A program made the translations under genes and the position numbers. From assembly GCF_039929605.1 (NCBI RefSeq), contig NZ_JBDSQX010000101.1, positions 13,879 to 77,878 of the forward strand: 64,000 bases of DNA, in the 5' to 3' direction. The notes under the pieces were generated by a model, which was given only the letters and a program-made list of their open reading frames with translations, had not been told where the DNA came from and made no database searches. Positions 13,795-22,670 of this stretch are shown in pieces (within the stretch, counting starts at the first letter, position 1; each line of letters begins with the position of its first letter). The stretch is from Pelomonas sp039929605. Lineage in GTDB: Bacteria; Pseudomonadota; Gammaproteobacteria; Burkholderiales; Burkholderiaceae_C.

Positions 13795-16700
13795 TTAAAC
13801 CGGTGGGCCGGTATACAGCCGCCACCGCGCCCGCCCCGCGTGCTTGGCTTCGTAGAGCGCCACGTCGGCCGCCTTGTAGAGGGCGTCCACGTCCTGCGCA
13901 TCCCGCGGGTAGCAGGCGGCACCGATGCTCGCTCCGGGCAGGGCCGGCAGCGCCGAATCCTGCGGCAGCACCCGGGCCAGGCCCTCGGCAATGCGGCGGC
14001 AGGCGGCTTCGGCGGCTTCGGGCTCACTGGTATCGGGCAGCAGCACGGCAAACTCATCTCCGCCCAGGCGGGCGGCGCGGTCGGACTCCCGCACCGACGC
14101 GTTCAGGCACGCCGCCACCGCTGTCAGCACCGCGTCGCCGACGTCGTGGCCCAGCGTGTCGTTGATCTGCTTGAAATGGTCCAGGTCGATCAGCAGCAGG
14201 TACAGGCCCAGGCCGTTGCGTTGCGCCTGCGCCATCAGGCGCCGCAGGTCATCGTTGAATAGCCGCCGGTTGGGCAGCCCTGTCAGCCCGTCGTAATAGG
14301 CCATCTGCTCCAGCATTTGCTGGCTGGCCTGGAGTTCACGCGTGCGCTGCTCCAGCGCCATGGTGCGCTCGGTCACCAGCAGCTCCAGCGCCTGCTGGCG
14401 CCGCCGCAGGATGAGCGTGCGCGCCTGCACCAGCGCAGCGAGCAGCAGGCAAAGCGCCAGGCCCGCGCCGACGCGGAACCACAGCGTCTCATGCCAGCGC
14501 GGGCGAACATTCAGCGGCAGCCGCAGCACGTCGGACCACGGGCCCTGCGCGCCGGCGCCACGCAGCTCCAGCACGTGGTCACCGGGCGGCAGGTTGGCGT
14601 AGCTGGCGATGCGCCGGTTCGGCTCGGTGGCAATCCAATCGGCGTCGATGCCCGGCAGCCGGTACTCGTAGCGGTTGCGCTCGGGCGCGCCGTAGTCGAG
14701 CACCGAGAACTCGACGAGCAGGCTGCGCCGTTCCGGTTCGATGGTCAGCACGTCGAGGCCCGCTTCCCGGGCGGCCCGCAGACGACTCGGCACCGTGGTG
14801 CGGACGTCGCCCAGCCGCACTTCCGTGACCACCAGCGGCGCCTGTTCGGCACGCGCCGCCGCCGGCTGTCGCGGGTTGACGATGGTCAGGCCGCCGATGC
14901 CCCCGAACAGCAGCATGCCGTCGGCGGTGGCCGCGCCGGCGTTGCTCCAGTAGGTGGGGATGCCCACGCCTTCGGCCGTGCCCAGGCTGCGCGCGCGCAG
15001 GCTGTCCTGCGCGATGTGAGCGAGGCCGCCGTCGGTGCTGACCCAGACATCGCCGCTCGGTGCCTGCACCAGCGCGTCGACGCCGTTGTGCGGCAGGCCG
15101 TCGGCCGTGGTGATGCGCGTGACATGGGGCTGTGCACTCGGCGCCTGCGCGGTCTCCATCACACGCACACCGGCGCCGAGGTCGCCCACCCACAGGCGGC
15201 CCCGGCGGTCCAGCAGCATCGAGGAGACATAACCCACGGGCAGGCCGACACGGCCCGGCGCGTCCTGGGGCGGTTTGCTCAGCGCCATCGTCACCGTGTC
15301 CAGCCGCAGCACGCCCGCGCGCGTGCCCACCCACAGCACGCTATCCTGGCCCGGCAGCAGAGCGGTGACGCGCTGCTCGCCGAGGCGGACGCCGTCCTCA
15401 TGCGCCAGCAGCCGCAGGCGCAAGCCGTCGGTCACAGCCACTGCCCACAGGCCGTCGAGCCCGCCCAGCCACAACCGGTCGCCCTGCAGCGCCAGCGCCC
15501 ACACCGACGCGGTGGGCGAGCGCCCAGGGATCTGCAGTCGCTGTACCGTGCGGCCGTCGGCCGTGGCCCGGTACAGCCCGCGCTGGGTGCCCAGGTAGAC
15601 GGACCCGTCCGGCGCACGCTGCATGCTCAGGACGCGCCCCGGCGGCAAGGCCGTGGCGGGGGCGGAGGCGTCGGGCCTCAACGTCGCCACCCGGCCCTGC
15701 TCGGCCCGCACGATGTCGATGCCGCCGTCTCCCCCGCTGAGCCAGACGCTGCCGTCAGGCATGGGCATCACGAAGGGCACGTTGGTGTGGCTGATGCCAG
15801 ACGTTGCGCCGGGGCCGCCGAACCAGGTGCTGACCGTCGTTTGGCGCGAGTTGTAGTGGCTCAGGCCCATGTCCGTGGCCACCCAGACCAGCCCGCTGCG
15901 GTCGCGGTAGATCCCGGAGATGCCGTCATCGGGCAGGCTGGATGCGCTGTCCGGGCGGTGCCGCACGCGGCGAACCTCCCAGCTGCGGGTGTCGACGCGC
16001 AGGATGCCGCCGCCGTCGGTGCCCAGCCACACGTCGCCCGGCGCCGCTTCGGCCATGAAGAGGATCCCCGTCTTGGCCATGCCCGTCTTGCCGGCGCCCG
16101 CCGCCTTCAACCTGCGATCCAGCGGCACCGCGTCGACCGTGCCGGCCTCCACCACGAAAGCGCCATGCGAGCGCGTGCCGACCCAGAGGCGCTGCTCGCC
16201 GTCCAGCAGCAGCATGGCGACGAATGGCGTCCCCTCTTCCGCCGGCAGTTCGACCTTCGCAAAGCGCTCGCTGCCCGCCGTGCGCCGGAACAAGCCTTGG
16301 TCGGTGCCGATCCACAAGCCGCCCGCCGCGTCGCGCCGCAGCGATTGCACGGCGCTGTCGGGCAGGCCTTGCGCCCGAGCCAGCACGGCATGGCGCTGCA
16401 CCGTGCCGCTGCGGGTATCCAGCAGGTCCAGGCCCCCGCTGGTGCCCACCCACAGCAAGCCGGGGCCTGCGTCGAGCATGGCATGCACGCTCCTGCGGCT
16501 CAGCTCGGCGCCGGCAGCCAACCCGGCGACGAAACGATCACTCTGCGCGTCATAACGCACCAAGCCACCGGCGTTGGTGCCTATCCACAGGCGCTGCTGG
16601 TCATCGACATGAAGCCCCAGCACGTAGTTGTCAGGCAGGGCGCCGGGCGACGCCGTGTCGCCGACGTAGTTGCGAAGCTGGTAGCCGTCCCAGCGGGACA

Positions 16701-16932
16701 GCCCGTACTGCGTGCCTATCCACAGAAAGCCGTCGCCGTCCTGAATCAGGCCGGTGACGGACATCGGCGCGGTCAACACGCGGTGAAACACCGCATCCGA
16801 GCGGCCGGCCCACGGCACGGGCACGGGCACAGGTCCGTCGGCAGCCATTGCAGTGCCGGCCAGCGCGAGGCTGAGCAGCACGGCGAAACGCCCCAACGCC
16901 TTGATCAACAGGTGGAGATGACTCATGCGCAT
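13795..16932 (-). CDS. Two-component-propeller diguanylate cyclase, about 1045 aa
   Basis: A signal-peptide-like N-terminus (LLIKALGRFAVLLSLALAG) precedes a long periplasmic region of repeated W-hG-T-GL/GI units (for example LWIGTQYGLSRWD, LWIGTNAGGLVRYD, VWLGTDGGGILRVD). These match the Reg_prop blades of two 7-bladed propellers. A Y_Y_Y-type domain (YEYRLPGIDADWI) and one transmembrane helix follow. A short coiled coil leads to a GGDEF domain with RLGGDEF and the inhibitory site RESD five residues upstream, so it should make c-di-GMP and be product-inhibited. ATG 16932 is chosen for the signal peptide; 16926 or a TTG at 16968 are alternatives. Confidence 0.9.
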   Translation of the reverse strand: MRMSHLHLLIKALGRFAVLLSLALAGTAMAADGPVPVPVPWAGRSDAVFHRVLTAPMSVTGLIQDGDGFLWIGTQYGLSRWDGYQLRNYVGDTASPGALPDNYVLGLHVDDQQRLWIGTNAGGLVRYDAQSDRFVAGLAAGAELSRRSVHAMLDAGPGLLWVGTSGGLDLLDTRSGTVQRHAVLARAQGLPDSAVQSLRRDAAGGLWIGTDQGLFRRTAGSERFAKVELPAEEGTPFVAMLLLDGEQRLWVGTRSHGAFVVEAGTVDAVPLDRRLKAAGAGKTGMAKTGILFMAEAAPGDVWLGTDGGGILRVDTRSWEVRRVRHRPDSASSLPDDGISGIYRDRSGLVWVATDMGLSHYNSRQTTVSTWFGGPGATSGISHTNVPFVMPMPDGSVWLSGGDGGIDIVRAEQGRVATLRPDASAPATALPPGRVLSMQRAPDGSVYLGTQRGLYRATADGRTVQRLQIPGRSPTASVWALALQGDRLWLGGLDGLWAVAVTDGLRLRLLAHEDGVRLGEQRVTALLPGQDSVLWVGTRAGVLRLDTVTMALSKPPQDAPGRVGLPVGYVSSMLLDRRGRLWVGDLGAGVRVMETAQAPSAQPHVTRITTADGLPHNGVDALVQAPSGDVWVSTDGGLAHIAQDSLRARSLGTAEGVGIPTYWSNAGAATADGMLLFGGIGGLTIVNPRQPAAARAEQAPLVVTEVRLGDVRTTVPSRLRAAREAGLDVLTIEPERRSLLVEFSVLDYGAPERNRYEYRLPGIDADWIATEPNRRIASYANLPPGDHVLELRGAGAQGPWSDVLRLPLNVRPRWHETLWFRVGAGLALCLLLAALVQARTLILRRRQQALELLVTERTMALEQRTRELQASQQMLEQMAYYDGLTGLPNRRLFNDDLRRLMAQAQRNGLGLYLLLIDLDHFKQINDTLGHDVGDAVLTAVAACLNASVRESDRAARLGGDEFAVLLPDTSEPEAAEAACRRIAEGLARVLPQDSALPALPGASIGAACYPRDAQDVDALYKAADVALYEAKHAGRARWRLYTGPPV

Positions 16933-17061
16933 CGGAAAGATGCTCGCGCCGGTGCGGTTCTGGCGCAACGCTGCTTCGCGCCTCCCTGCGGGGCAGGATA
17001 CGGCAGACCTTGTGGGCAGCGCCAGCAGTGCCGCGCTCGCGGCGCGGGAACTACCAGGGGC

Positions 17062-17796
17062 TCAGCCGGCCATCGGCACGTACACGTAGCCGACGTTTCT
17101 CACCGTCTTGATGACCTCCGGCTTGTCCGGGTTGCGCTCCACCTTGCGGCGCAGGCGCATAACGCGCAGGTCGATGCTGCGGTCGAAGACGTCCCAGCCG
17201 CGGTTGTGCGCCTGCTCCATGATCTGGTCGCGGTTCAGCGGGCGGTTGGGGTGGCGCGCAAACAAGGCCAGCAGATCGAACTCGGCGGCGGTGATGTCGA
17301 TCTCCGCGCCGTCCGCGCCGAAGAGCTTGCGGCTCGCCATGTCGAGCTGGCAGGGGCCGAACGGCATGCGCTCCACGTCCACCTCGGCGGCCACCGCTGC
17401 TGGCGGGGCCGTGACCTGCAGGCGGCGCAGCACCGCGCGCACGCGGGCCAGCAGTTCGCGCAACTCGAAGGGCTTGGCGATGTAGTCGTCGGCGCCCACC
17501 TCCAGGCCGACGATGCGGTCGATGGCCTCGCCAGCCGTCGTCAGCATCAGCACGGCCAGGCGTGGGTGGGCTTCGCGCAGCGCGCGGGCCAGGGACAGGC
17601 CGTTCTCCCCGGGCATGTTGATGTCCAGCACGGCCACGTCGGGCACGCGCTCCGCAACCAGCGCGCGAGCAGCGGCGGCGTTTTCGGCCTGCATGACCTC
17701 GAAGCCGTTGCGGCCGAAGTACTCGGCCAGCAAGGCGCGCAATTCGGGCTCGTCGTCGACGAGCAGTACGGTGGCAGTGGCGGAGGTGTCAGGCAT
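17062..17796 (-). CDS. OmpR-family response regulator, 244 aa
   Basis: The receiver has VLLVDDE, the Asp in VAVLDINMPGENG and the Lys in DDYIAKPFE. The effector is a full winged helix: AEFDLLALFARHPNRPLNRDQI, RSIDLRVMRLRRKVE and the ending IKTVRNVGYVYVP. The pattern resembles OmpR and TorR. The start at 17796 is the ATG immediately before the receiver; the in-frame extension upstream is not family-like. It is an orphan, divergent from the 68-residue gene and globin gene. Confidence 0.92.
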   Translation of the reverse strand: MPDTSATATVLLVDDEPELRALLAEYFGRNGFEVMQAENAAAARALVAERVPDVAVLDINMPGENGLSLARALREAHPRLAVLMLTTAGEAIDRIVGLEVGADDYIAKPFELRELLARVRAVLRRLQVTAPPAAVAAEVDVERMPFGPCQLDMASRKLFGADGAEIDITAAEFDLLALFARHPNRPLNRDQIMEQAHNRGWDVFDRSIDLRVMRLRRKVERNPDKPEVIKTVRNVGYVYVPMAG

Positions 17797-17928
17797 GGCG
17801 GCGAATGATAGGCAGGCCCTGTAGCTCCCGGCGCGACGTTGAAACAAACGCAACACAAGGCGGGCAACGCTGAAGCCGGGCTGAAACGCGCGCTGTCGAC
17901 AGTCCTGTCACCGAACCGGAGCACCGCC

Positions 17929-18135
17929 ATGAACTTCCGCAGCGACAACCTTCATACCGACTGGCCCGACACGATGGCCATGATTTTCCGCAGCGAGGCC
18001 TTTGCCGAAGACCTCGATGACAGCTACGAAGCCCCGGCTGCTCCTTCCGGCGCTTGGCACTCGCTCGAGCGCCTCGTTGCTGCGGTGCCGCTGCTGTGCA
18101 TCTTTGCTCCCGTTGCCGACGCCTATCTCAGCTGA
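17929..18135 (+). CDS. Small protein upstream of globin, 68 aa
   Basis: ATG 17929 has GGAG eight bases upstream. The N-terminal half is acidic and polar (NLHTDWPDT, AFAEDLDDSYEAP); the C-terminal third is hydrophobic (LVAAVPLLCIFAPVADAYLS) and could insert in or lie on the membrane. I do not recognise a family. It ends 11 bases before the globin start, so it is likely the first gene of an operon with the globin and the hybrid kinase. Confidence 0.6.
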   Translation: MNFRSDNLHTDWPDTMAMIFRSEAFAEDLDDSYEAPAAPSGAWHSLERLVAAVPLLCIFAPVADAYLS

Positions 18136-18146
18136 AAGACCTCCCC

Positions 18147-18572
18147 ATGACCCCGCACCAGATCCACCTCATCCGCAGCAGCTTCGAGCCGCTCAAGCCC
18201 CTGGCCGCCACGGTCGCCGCGGCTTTCTACGCGCAGCTTTTTGCCCGCGACCCTGCCCTGCGCGCCCTCTTCCGCGGCGGCGACATGCACGAGCAGGGTG
18301 AGCGCTTGATGCAGATGCTCAGCGCCGCCATCGATCTGCTGGACCGGCCTGGCGCCCTGATCCCGGTGCTGCTGCGCCTGGGGCAGCGACACGTCGACTA
18401 CGGTGTCGCGAGTGAGCACTACGACAGCGTCGGCGCCGCACTGCTGGACACGCTGGCCGCCGGCCTGGGCGACGGCTTCACGGCCGAGGTGCGCGAGGCC
18501 TGGACAACGATGTACGGCTTCGTGGCCCGCAAGATGCAAGAAGGCGCCGTATCGGCCGTCCTGGCAGCCTGA
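18147..18572 (+). CDS. Single-domain globin, 141 aa
   Basis: The length and pattern fit a bacterial single-domain globin (flavohaemoglobin globin-domain type). The start PHQIHLIRSSF is the usual A helix, FYAQLFARDPALRALF matches the B-C-D region, and the proximal histidine is in LGQRHVDYGV. The closing helix is WTTMYGFVARKM. The protein is predicted to bind haem and to bind oxygen or nitric oxide in the cytoplasm. It is followed after 38 bases by a hybrid histidine kinase, so it may feed gas availability into that kinase, which is inference from order only. Confidence 0.88.
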   Translation: MTPHQIHLIRSSFEPLKPLAATVAAAFYAQLFARDPALRALFRGGDMHEQGERLMQMLSAAIDLLDRPGALIPVLLRLGQRHVDYGVASEHYDSVGAALLDTLAAGLGDGFTAEVREAWTTMYGFVARKMQEGAVSAVLAA

Positions 18573-18610
18573 CCGTCCTGATTTGCGGAGCGTCCTTATC
18601 ATCGGCCGCG

Positions 18611-20602
18611 ATGACAGAAGACATCCATTTCCACCCCACGCCCGACGCCGGCGAGGGCGAGCTCAGCTCGGTGCTGCAGGCCACGCTGCCGCTGCTGTCG
18701 CAATTGCTGGAGGCCGTGCCGGCGCGCGTCGTCGTCATCGACGTGGGCGAGCGCCTCGTCTGGGCCAACCAGGAGTTCTTCCGCTTCACGCGGCTGCACC
18801 CCAAGCAGGTGCTGACCCAACGCATCAGCCGCATCATCGGCGAGGCGGCCTACGCCAGTTATACGGCCGTGCGCCCGCGCTTGGCCAGTGGCCAGACCGT
18901 GGCCTGGGAGGGCTGGACGGAGTTGGCCGGCATGGGCCGGCGCTACATGCGCGAACACCTCGTGCCGGTGGACCTGCGCGGCGGCGTGCCGCAGGCCACG
19001 GTGGTCATGAGTCTGGACCTGACCGAGCTGAAGAAGCGCGATGCCGAGCTGTCGGCCAAAGTGGCGGAGCTGGAAGCCACGGAGGCGCTCAAGTCCTCCA
19101 TCTTCGACAACGCGATGGCGGCCCTGGTGTCGACGGACGAGACCGGCCACATCGTCGAGTTCAACCCGGCGGCGGTGACCATGTTCGGCATCGTGCGCGA
19201 GCAGGCGCTGGGCCGCTCGGTGGCCGACGTGATGATCCCGCCGCGCCTGCGCGAGGCCCACAACGCCGGCATGGCCCGCGTGACGGCCGGCGGTGAACAG
19301 CGCCTGATGGGCCGGCGCATCGAGATGACCGCCCTGCGCGCCGATGGCAGCGAGTTCCCCATCGAGATGCTGCTGTGGCGCACCGCCGTGGGCAACCAGA
19401 CCTTCTACACCGCGTCGCTGTTCGACCTGTCGGAGCGCGAGGCCGCGCACAGCCAGATCGAGCGCCAACGCGAGGCGCTGCGCCAGAGCGAGAAGCTCAC
19501 CGCCATGGGCAGCCTGCTGGCGGGCGTGGCGCATGAGCTGAACAACCCGCTGTCCATCGTCATGGGCCGCGCGGCGCTGCTGGCCGAGAAGCTGAGCGAC
19601 AACCCGCTGGCCGCCGACGCCCAGCGCATTCACGAGGCCGCCGAGCGCTGCGGCCGCATCGTGCGCACCTTCCTGAACATGGCGCGCAGCCGCCCGGCCA
19701 ACCGCAGCGAGGTGGCGCTGAACGACCTTGCCACGGCGGCCATCGACATGCTCGGTTATGTGCTGCGCAGCCACGGCATCGCCGTCACGCTGGACCTGCT
19801 GCCGGGCCTGCCGCCAGTCAAGGCCGATGCCGACCAGATCGGCCAGATCGTGCTCAACCTCATCGTCAATGCGCAGCAGGCGCTGGGCGCGCGCGACCAC
19901 GGCCGGCGCCTCACCGTCTCCACCGGTGTGGCGCCCATGACCGACGGCGACCGCCGCCGCACGCCTCGCGTGTGGATGCGCGTGCGCGACAACGGCCCCG
20001 GCATCGCGCCGGAGTTGCGCGAGCGCGTCTTCGAGCCCTTTTTCACGACCAAGAGCGAGGGCGTGGGCACGGGCCTCGGCCTGGCCGTGTCGCGCTCCAT
20101 CGCGCGCGAACACGGCGGCGAGCTGACGGTGCAGGATGACGGCGCCGGGGCCTGCTTCTGCCTGCAGATGCCCGTCAGCGGCGAGCCCGAGGCCACCGAG
20201 ACTGAGCCCGTGCCGCTGGCCGATGCCAACGAGATCAGCGCCCGCCTGCTCGTCGTCGACGACGAGCCGGAGATCGCCGAGCTGATCGGCGAGATGCTGG
20301 CCGGTGCGGGCTACGAGGTCATGACGGCCGAGTCCGGCGCTGTGGCGCTGGCCATGCTGGCCGAGGCGCGCTTTGACGCCATCGTCAGCGACCTGCACAT
20401 GCCCGAGCTGGACGGCGCCGGCCTGTGGCGCGAGGTCAAGCGCACGCATCCGGCGCTGGCGCGGCGCATGCTCTTCGTCACCGGCGACACGCTGTCGCCC
20501 ACGGCCCGGCAATTCCTCGACGAGGCGCGCTGCGACCGCCTGAACAAGCCGTTTGCGAAGGCCGAATTGCTGGCCCGCGTCGCCGCCCTTTTGCAGGGCT
20601 GA
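18611..20602 (+). CDS. PAS-containing hybrid sensor histidine kinase, 663 aa
   Basis: There are two PAS-type sensors (about 30-150 and 165-280, the second with IFDNAMAALVSTDETGHIVEFN), then HisKA with VAHELNNPL (His near 308). A HATPase domain follows, with LNLIVNAQQAL, RDNGPGI, FEPFFTTKSEG and GTGLGLAVSRSI. A C-terminal receiver (about 540-663) has VVDDEPE, the Asp in AIVSDLHMPELDG near 594 and the Lys in LNKPFAKAE. There is no membrane segment, so sensing is cytoplasmic. It lies directly downstream of the globin. The output regulator is not obvious. Confidence 0.93.
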   Translation: MTEDIHFHPTPDAGEGELSSVLQATLPLLSQLLEAVPARVVVIDVGERLVWANQEFFRFTRLHPKQVLTQRISRIIGEAAYASYTAVRPRLASGQTVAWEGWTELAGMGRRYMREHLVPVDLRGGVPQATVVMSLDLTELKKRDAELSAKVAELEATEALKSSIFDNAMAALVSTDETGHIVEFNPAAVTMFGIVREQALGRSVADVMIPPRLREAHNAGMARVTAGGEQRLMGRRIEMTALRADGSEFPIEMLLWRTAVGNQTFYTASLFDLSEREAAHSQIERQREALRQSEKLTAMGSLLAGVAHELNNPLSIVMGRAALLAEKLSDNPLAADAQRIHEAAERCGRIVRTFLNMARSRPANRSEVALNDLATAAIDMLGYVLRSHGIAVTLDLLPGLPPVKADADQIGQIVLNLIVNAQQALGARDHGRRLTVSTGVAPMTDGDRRRTPRVWMRVRDNGPGIAPELRERVFEPFFTTKSEGVGTGLGLAVSRSIAREHGGELTVQDDGAGACFCLQMPVSGEPEATETEPVPLADANEISARLLVVDDEPEIAELIGEMLAGAGYEVMTAESGAVALAMLAEARFDAIVSDLHMPELDGAGLWREVKRTHPALARRMLFVTGDTLSPTARQFLDEARCDRLNKPFAKAELLARVAALLQG

Positions 20603-20674
20603 TACGGATCTGATGCCCCGGTGCGGCAACCATAATCGCCGCACAACGCCCCAAGAGCATCTGGAGACAAGGCG

Positions 20675-20722
20675 ATGCACGCCGAAACCGCGACGCCTTG
20701 GGGCAGTTCGGGACTGAATTGA
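20675..20722 (+). other. 15-codon open frame with good ribosome site (possible leader peptide or gene relic)
   Basis: ATG 20675 is preceded by GGAG (20663-20666) at eight bases and opens a 15-residue frame, MHAETATPWGSSGLN, ending in TGA. It sits 13 bases before the perfect palindrome and in a different frame from the CoA-ligase gene at 20826. It could be a leader peptide, or the stub of a gene start cut off when the palindrome arrived. Coding is not established. Confidence 0.3.
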
Positions 20723-20734
20723 AAACCAAGCAAG

Positions 20735-20802
20735 GCCACAGAGGCACAGAGACACAGAGAGGGCGTCATTTGTCCTCCTCTGTGTCTCTGTGCCTCTGTG
20801 GC
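20735..20802. repeat. Perfect 25-bp inverted repeat (CACAGAG-type palindrome)
   Basis: The arms at 20735-20759 and 20778-20802 are exact reverse complements, built from the quasi-repeat CACAGAGRCACAGAGACACAG, and are separated by 18 bases. The pair ends 23 bases before the CoA-ligase start, so it lies within the leader region. It may terminate transcription from the kinase gene or fold at the 5' end of the downstream mRNA. The AG/CT-repetitive composition differs from the surrounding GC-rich DNA and suggests an inserted element. Confidence 0.85.
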
Positions 20803-20825
20803 TGTGTTCTGAAGCAGCCCCCGAG

Positions 20826-22328
20826 ATGAACCTCTATTCCGCCCTGCGCGCCAGCTTTCCGGCCGACCTCGATTCGACCGCCATCGACCACGACGGCGCG
20901 CTGTATTCCTGGCGCGACCTGGAATGTGGCAGCGCGATGCTGGCCAACTGGCTGGGCAGGCTGGACCTGGCCCCAGGCAGCCGCGTCGCCGTGCACACGG
21001 ACAAGAGCGTCGAGGGGCTGATGCTGTATCTGGCGGTGCTGCGCGCGGGCTTCGTCTACTTGCCGCTGAACCCGGCCTACCAGGCCAGTGAGCTGGAGCA
21101 CTTCATCAGCGACGCGGCGCCGGGCGTCGTCGTCTGCGCGGGGCGCAACTTCGGCTGGGTCAGCAAGCTGGCCTTCCAGCGCGGCGTGCGCTGGGTGTTC
21201 ACGCTTGACGACGACCGCCGCGGCACGCTGCTGGACCGCGCGGCGCAGATGCCGCTGACCCATGAGCCCGTCCCGCGCGAGCCCGGCGACCTCGCCGCCA
21301 TCCTGTACACCAGCGGCACGACCGGGCGCAGCAAGGGCGCGATGCTGAGCCACGGCAACCTGCTGAGCAACGCGCAGACGCTGCAGACCTTCTGGGATTG
21401 GCGGCGCGATGACGTGCTCTTGCACGCGCTGCCCATCTTCCACGTCCACGGCCTGTTCGTCGCCTCGCACGGCGCGCTGCTGAACGGCAGCCGCATGCTG
21501 AGGTTCAACAAGTTCGACGCCACGGCCGTGGCCCGCCGCCTGCCCGAGGCGACCGTCTTCATGGGCGTGCCCACGCTCTACGTGCGATTGCTGCAGGAGA
21601 AGGCGCTGGACACGCGCAACGTGCGCCTCGTCATCAGCGGCTCGGCGCCCCTGCTCATCGAGACCTGGCGCGACTGGCAGGCGCGCACCGGCCACCTCAT
21701 CCTGGAGCGCTACGGCATGAGCGAGACGCTTATGCTGACGTCCAACCCTTGCCGGCCCGAAGACGGGGACCGCATCGGCGGCACGGTGGGCAAGCCGCTG
21801 CCCGGCGTCGGCCTGCGCATCCTGCGCGACGACGGCGGGCCTTGCGCGGCGCACGAGATCGGCCACGTGCAGGTGCGCGGCCGCAACGTCTTCAGCGGCT
21901 ACTGGCAGATGCCCGAGAAGACGGCCGAGGAGTTCACGGCCGATGGCTGGTTCAAGACCGGCGACGTCGGCCGCGTCGATGCCAACGGCTACCTGACGCT
22001 GATCGGCCGCAGCAAGGACCTCATCATCAGCGGCGGCTTCAACGTCTACCCGGCGGAGGTGGAGGGCTTCCTGAACGAGCTGCCCGGCGTGGGTGAATCG
22101 GCCGTCATCGGCGTGCCGCACGCCGACTTCGGCGAGGCCGTCGTTGCCGTCATCACGGCCCTGGGCCAGCCACCCGACCCCGAGGCGCTGATCCGCGAGC
22201 TGAAGGGCCGCATCGCCGGCTTCAAGGTGCCCAAGCGCGTCATCGTCGTGGCCGAGCTGCCGCGCAACGCGATGGGCAAGGTGCAGAAAAAACTGCTGCG
22301 CGAGCAGTACACAGGGTTGTTTGCATAA
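20826..22328 (+). CDS. matB: Acyl-CoA synthetase, probably malonate-CoA ligase, 500 aa
   Basis: This is an adenylate-forming enzyme: the P-loop-like YTSGTTGRSKGA is near 155, YGMSET near 295, WFKTGDVGRVD near 375 and the closing PRNAMGKVQKKLLR carries the catalytic Lys. LLHALPIFHVHGLFVA and the length of about 500 residues match MatB malonyl-CoA synthetases better than long-chain ligases, so malonate is the likely substrate (family inference). No malonyl-CoA decarboxylase or malonate transporter is adjacent. ATG 20826 matches family starts; its ribosome site is weak and in-frame codons extend upstream into the palindrome. Confidence 0.8.
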   Translation: MNLYSALRASFPADLDSTAIDHDGALYSWRDLECGSAMLANWLGRLDLAPGSRVAVHTDKSVEGLMLYLAVLRAGFVYLPLNPAYQASELEHFISDAAPGVVVCAGRNFGWVSKLAFQRGVRWVFTLDDDRRGTLLDRAAQMPLTHEPVPREPGDLAAILYTSGTTGRSKGAMLSHGNLLSNAQTLQTFWDWRRDDVLLHALPIFHVHGLFVASHGALLNGSRMLRFNKFDATAVARRLPEATVFMGVPTLYVRLLQEKALDTRNVRLVISGSAPLLIETWRDWQARTGHLILERYGMSETLMLTSNPCRPEDGDRIGGTVGKPLPGVGLRILRDDGGPCAAHEIGHVQVRGRNVFSGYWQMPEKTAEEFTADGWFKTGDVGRVDANGYLTLIGRSKDLIISGGFNVYPAEVEGFLNELPGVGESAVIGVPHADFGEAVVAVITALGQPPDPEALIRELKGRIAGFKVPKRVIVVAELPRNAMGKVQKKLLREQYTGLFA

Positions 22329-22391
22329 AACTGTCGCACTCAGACTAAACGCACGGCAGCATTCGGCGACAGACGTTCGCCACACAGCTTT

Positions 22392-22670
22392 ATGGCAAAC
22401 AAAGAACATCCTTTTTCAATCACCGCGCTGAAATCCAAGGCTCAAGTGGTTCGCCAAGTGGCATGCGAACAAGGTTTAGCTTTCGATGAGGAAGCCGTGG
22501 CCGGCGAGGACGATGCACTCCGCTTCAATTTCGCCCCGGTGGACGACGTGACGAGTCGCAAATTTCTTTCTTCTATTCCGCGCGGCGTGTACTACTTCCG
22601 TGCGATTGTTGTTGGCAGCTCATTGCCGAACGACGTCGCCAAGGTGCTAGGCCCGCCGTTCAGCTCGTAG
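22392..22670 (+). CDS. Hypothetical protein, 92 aa, lower GC
   Basis: I do not recognise a family. The gene is visibly more AT-rich and uses third-position A/T more than its neighbours, suggesting different ancestry. The product is soluble, starting MANKEHPFSITALKSKAQVV, with a central VDDVTSRKFLSSIPRGVYYF. There is no strong ribosome site. Its stop codon TAG (22668-22670) coincides with the first bases of a repeated block that recurs at 23052, so its C-terminus may have been truncated or replaced there. Confidence 0.5.
   Translation: MANKEHPFSITALKSKAQVVRQVACEQGLAFDEEAVAGEDDALRFNFAPVDDVTSRKFLSSIPRGVYYFRAIVVGSSLPNDVAKVLGPPFSS

Noticed and set aside
14317..17808. 1163-codon open frame opposite the propeller-GGDEF gene
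   Set aside because: It is the antisense shadow of a high-GC gene; the minus-strand product has clear domains, and this frame is His/Arg/Ala-rich without motifs.
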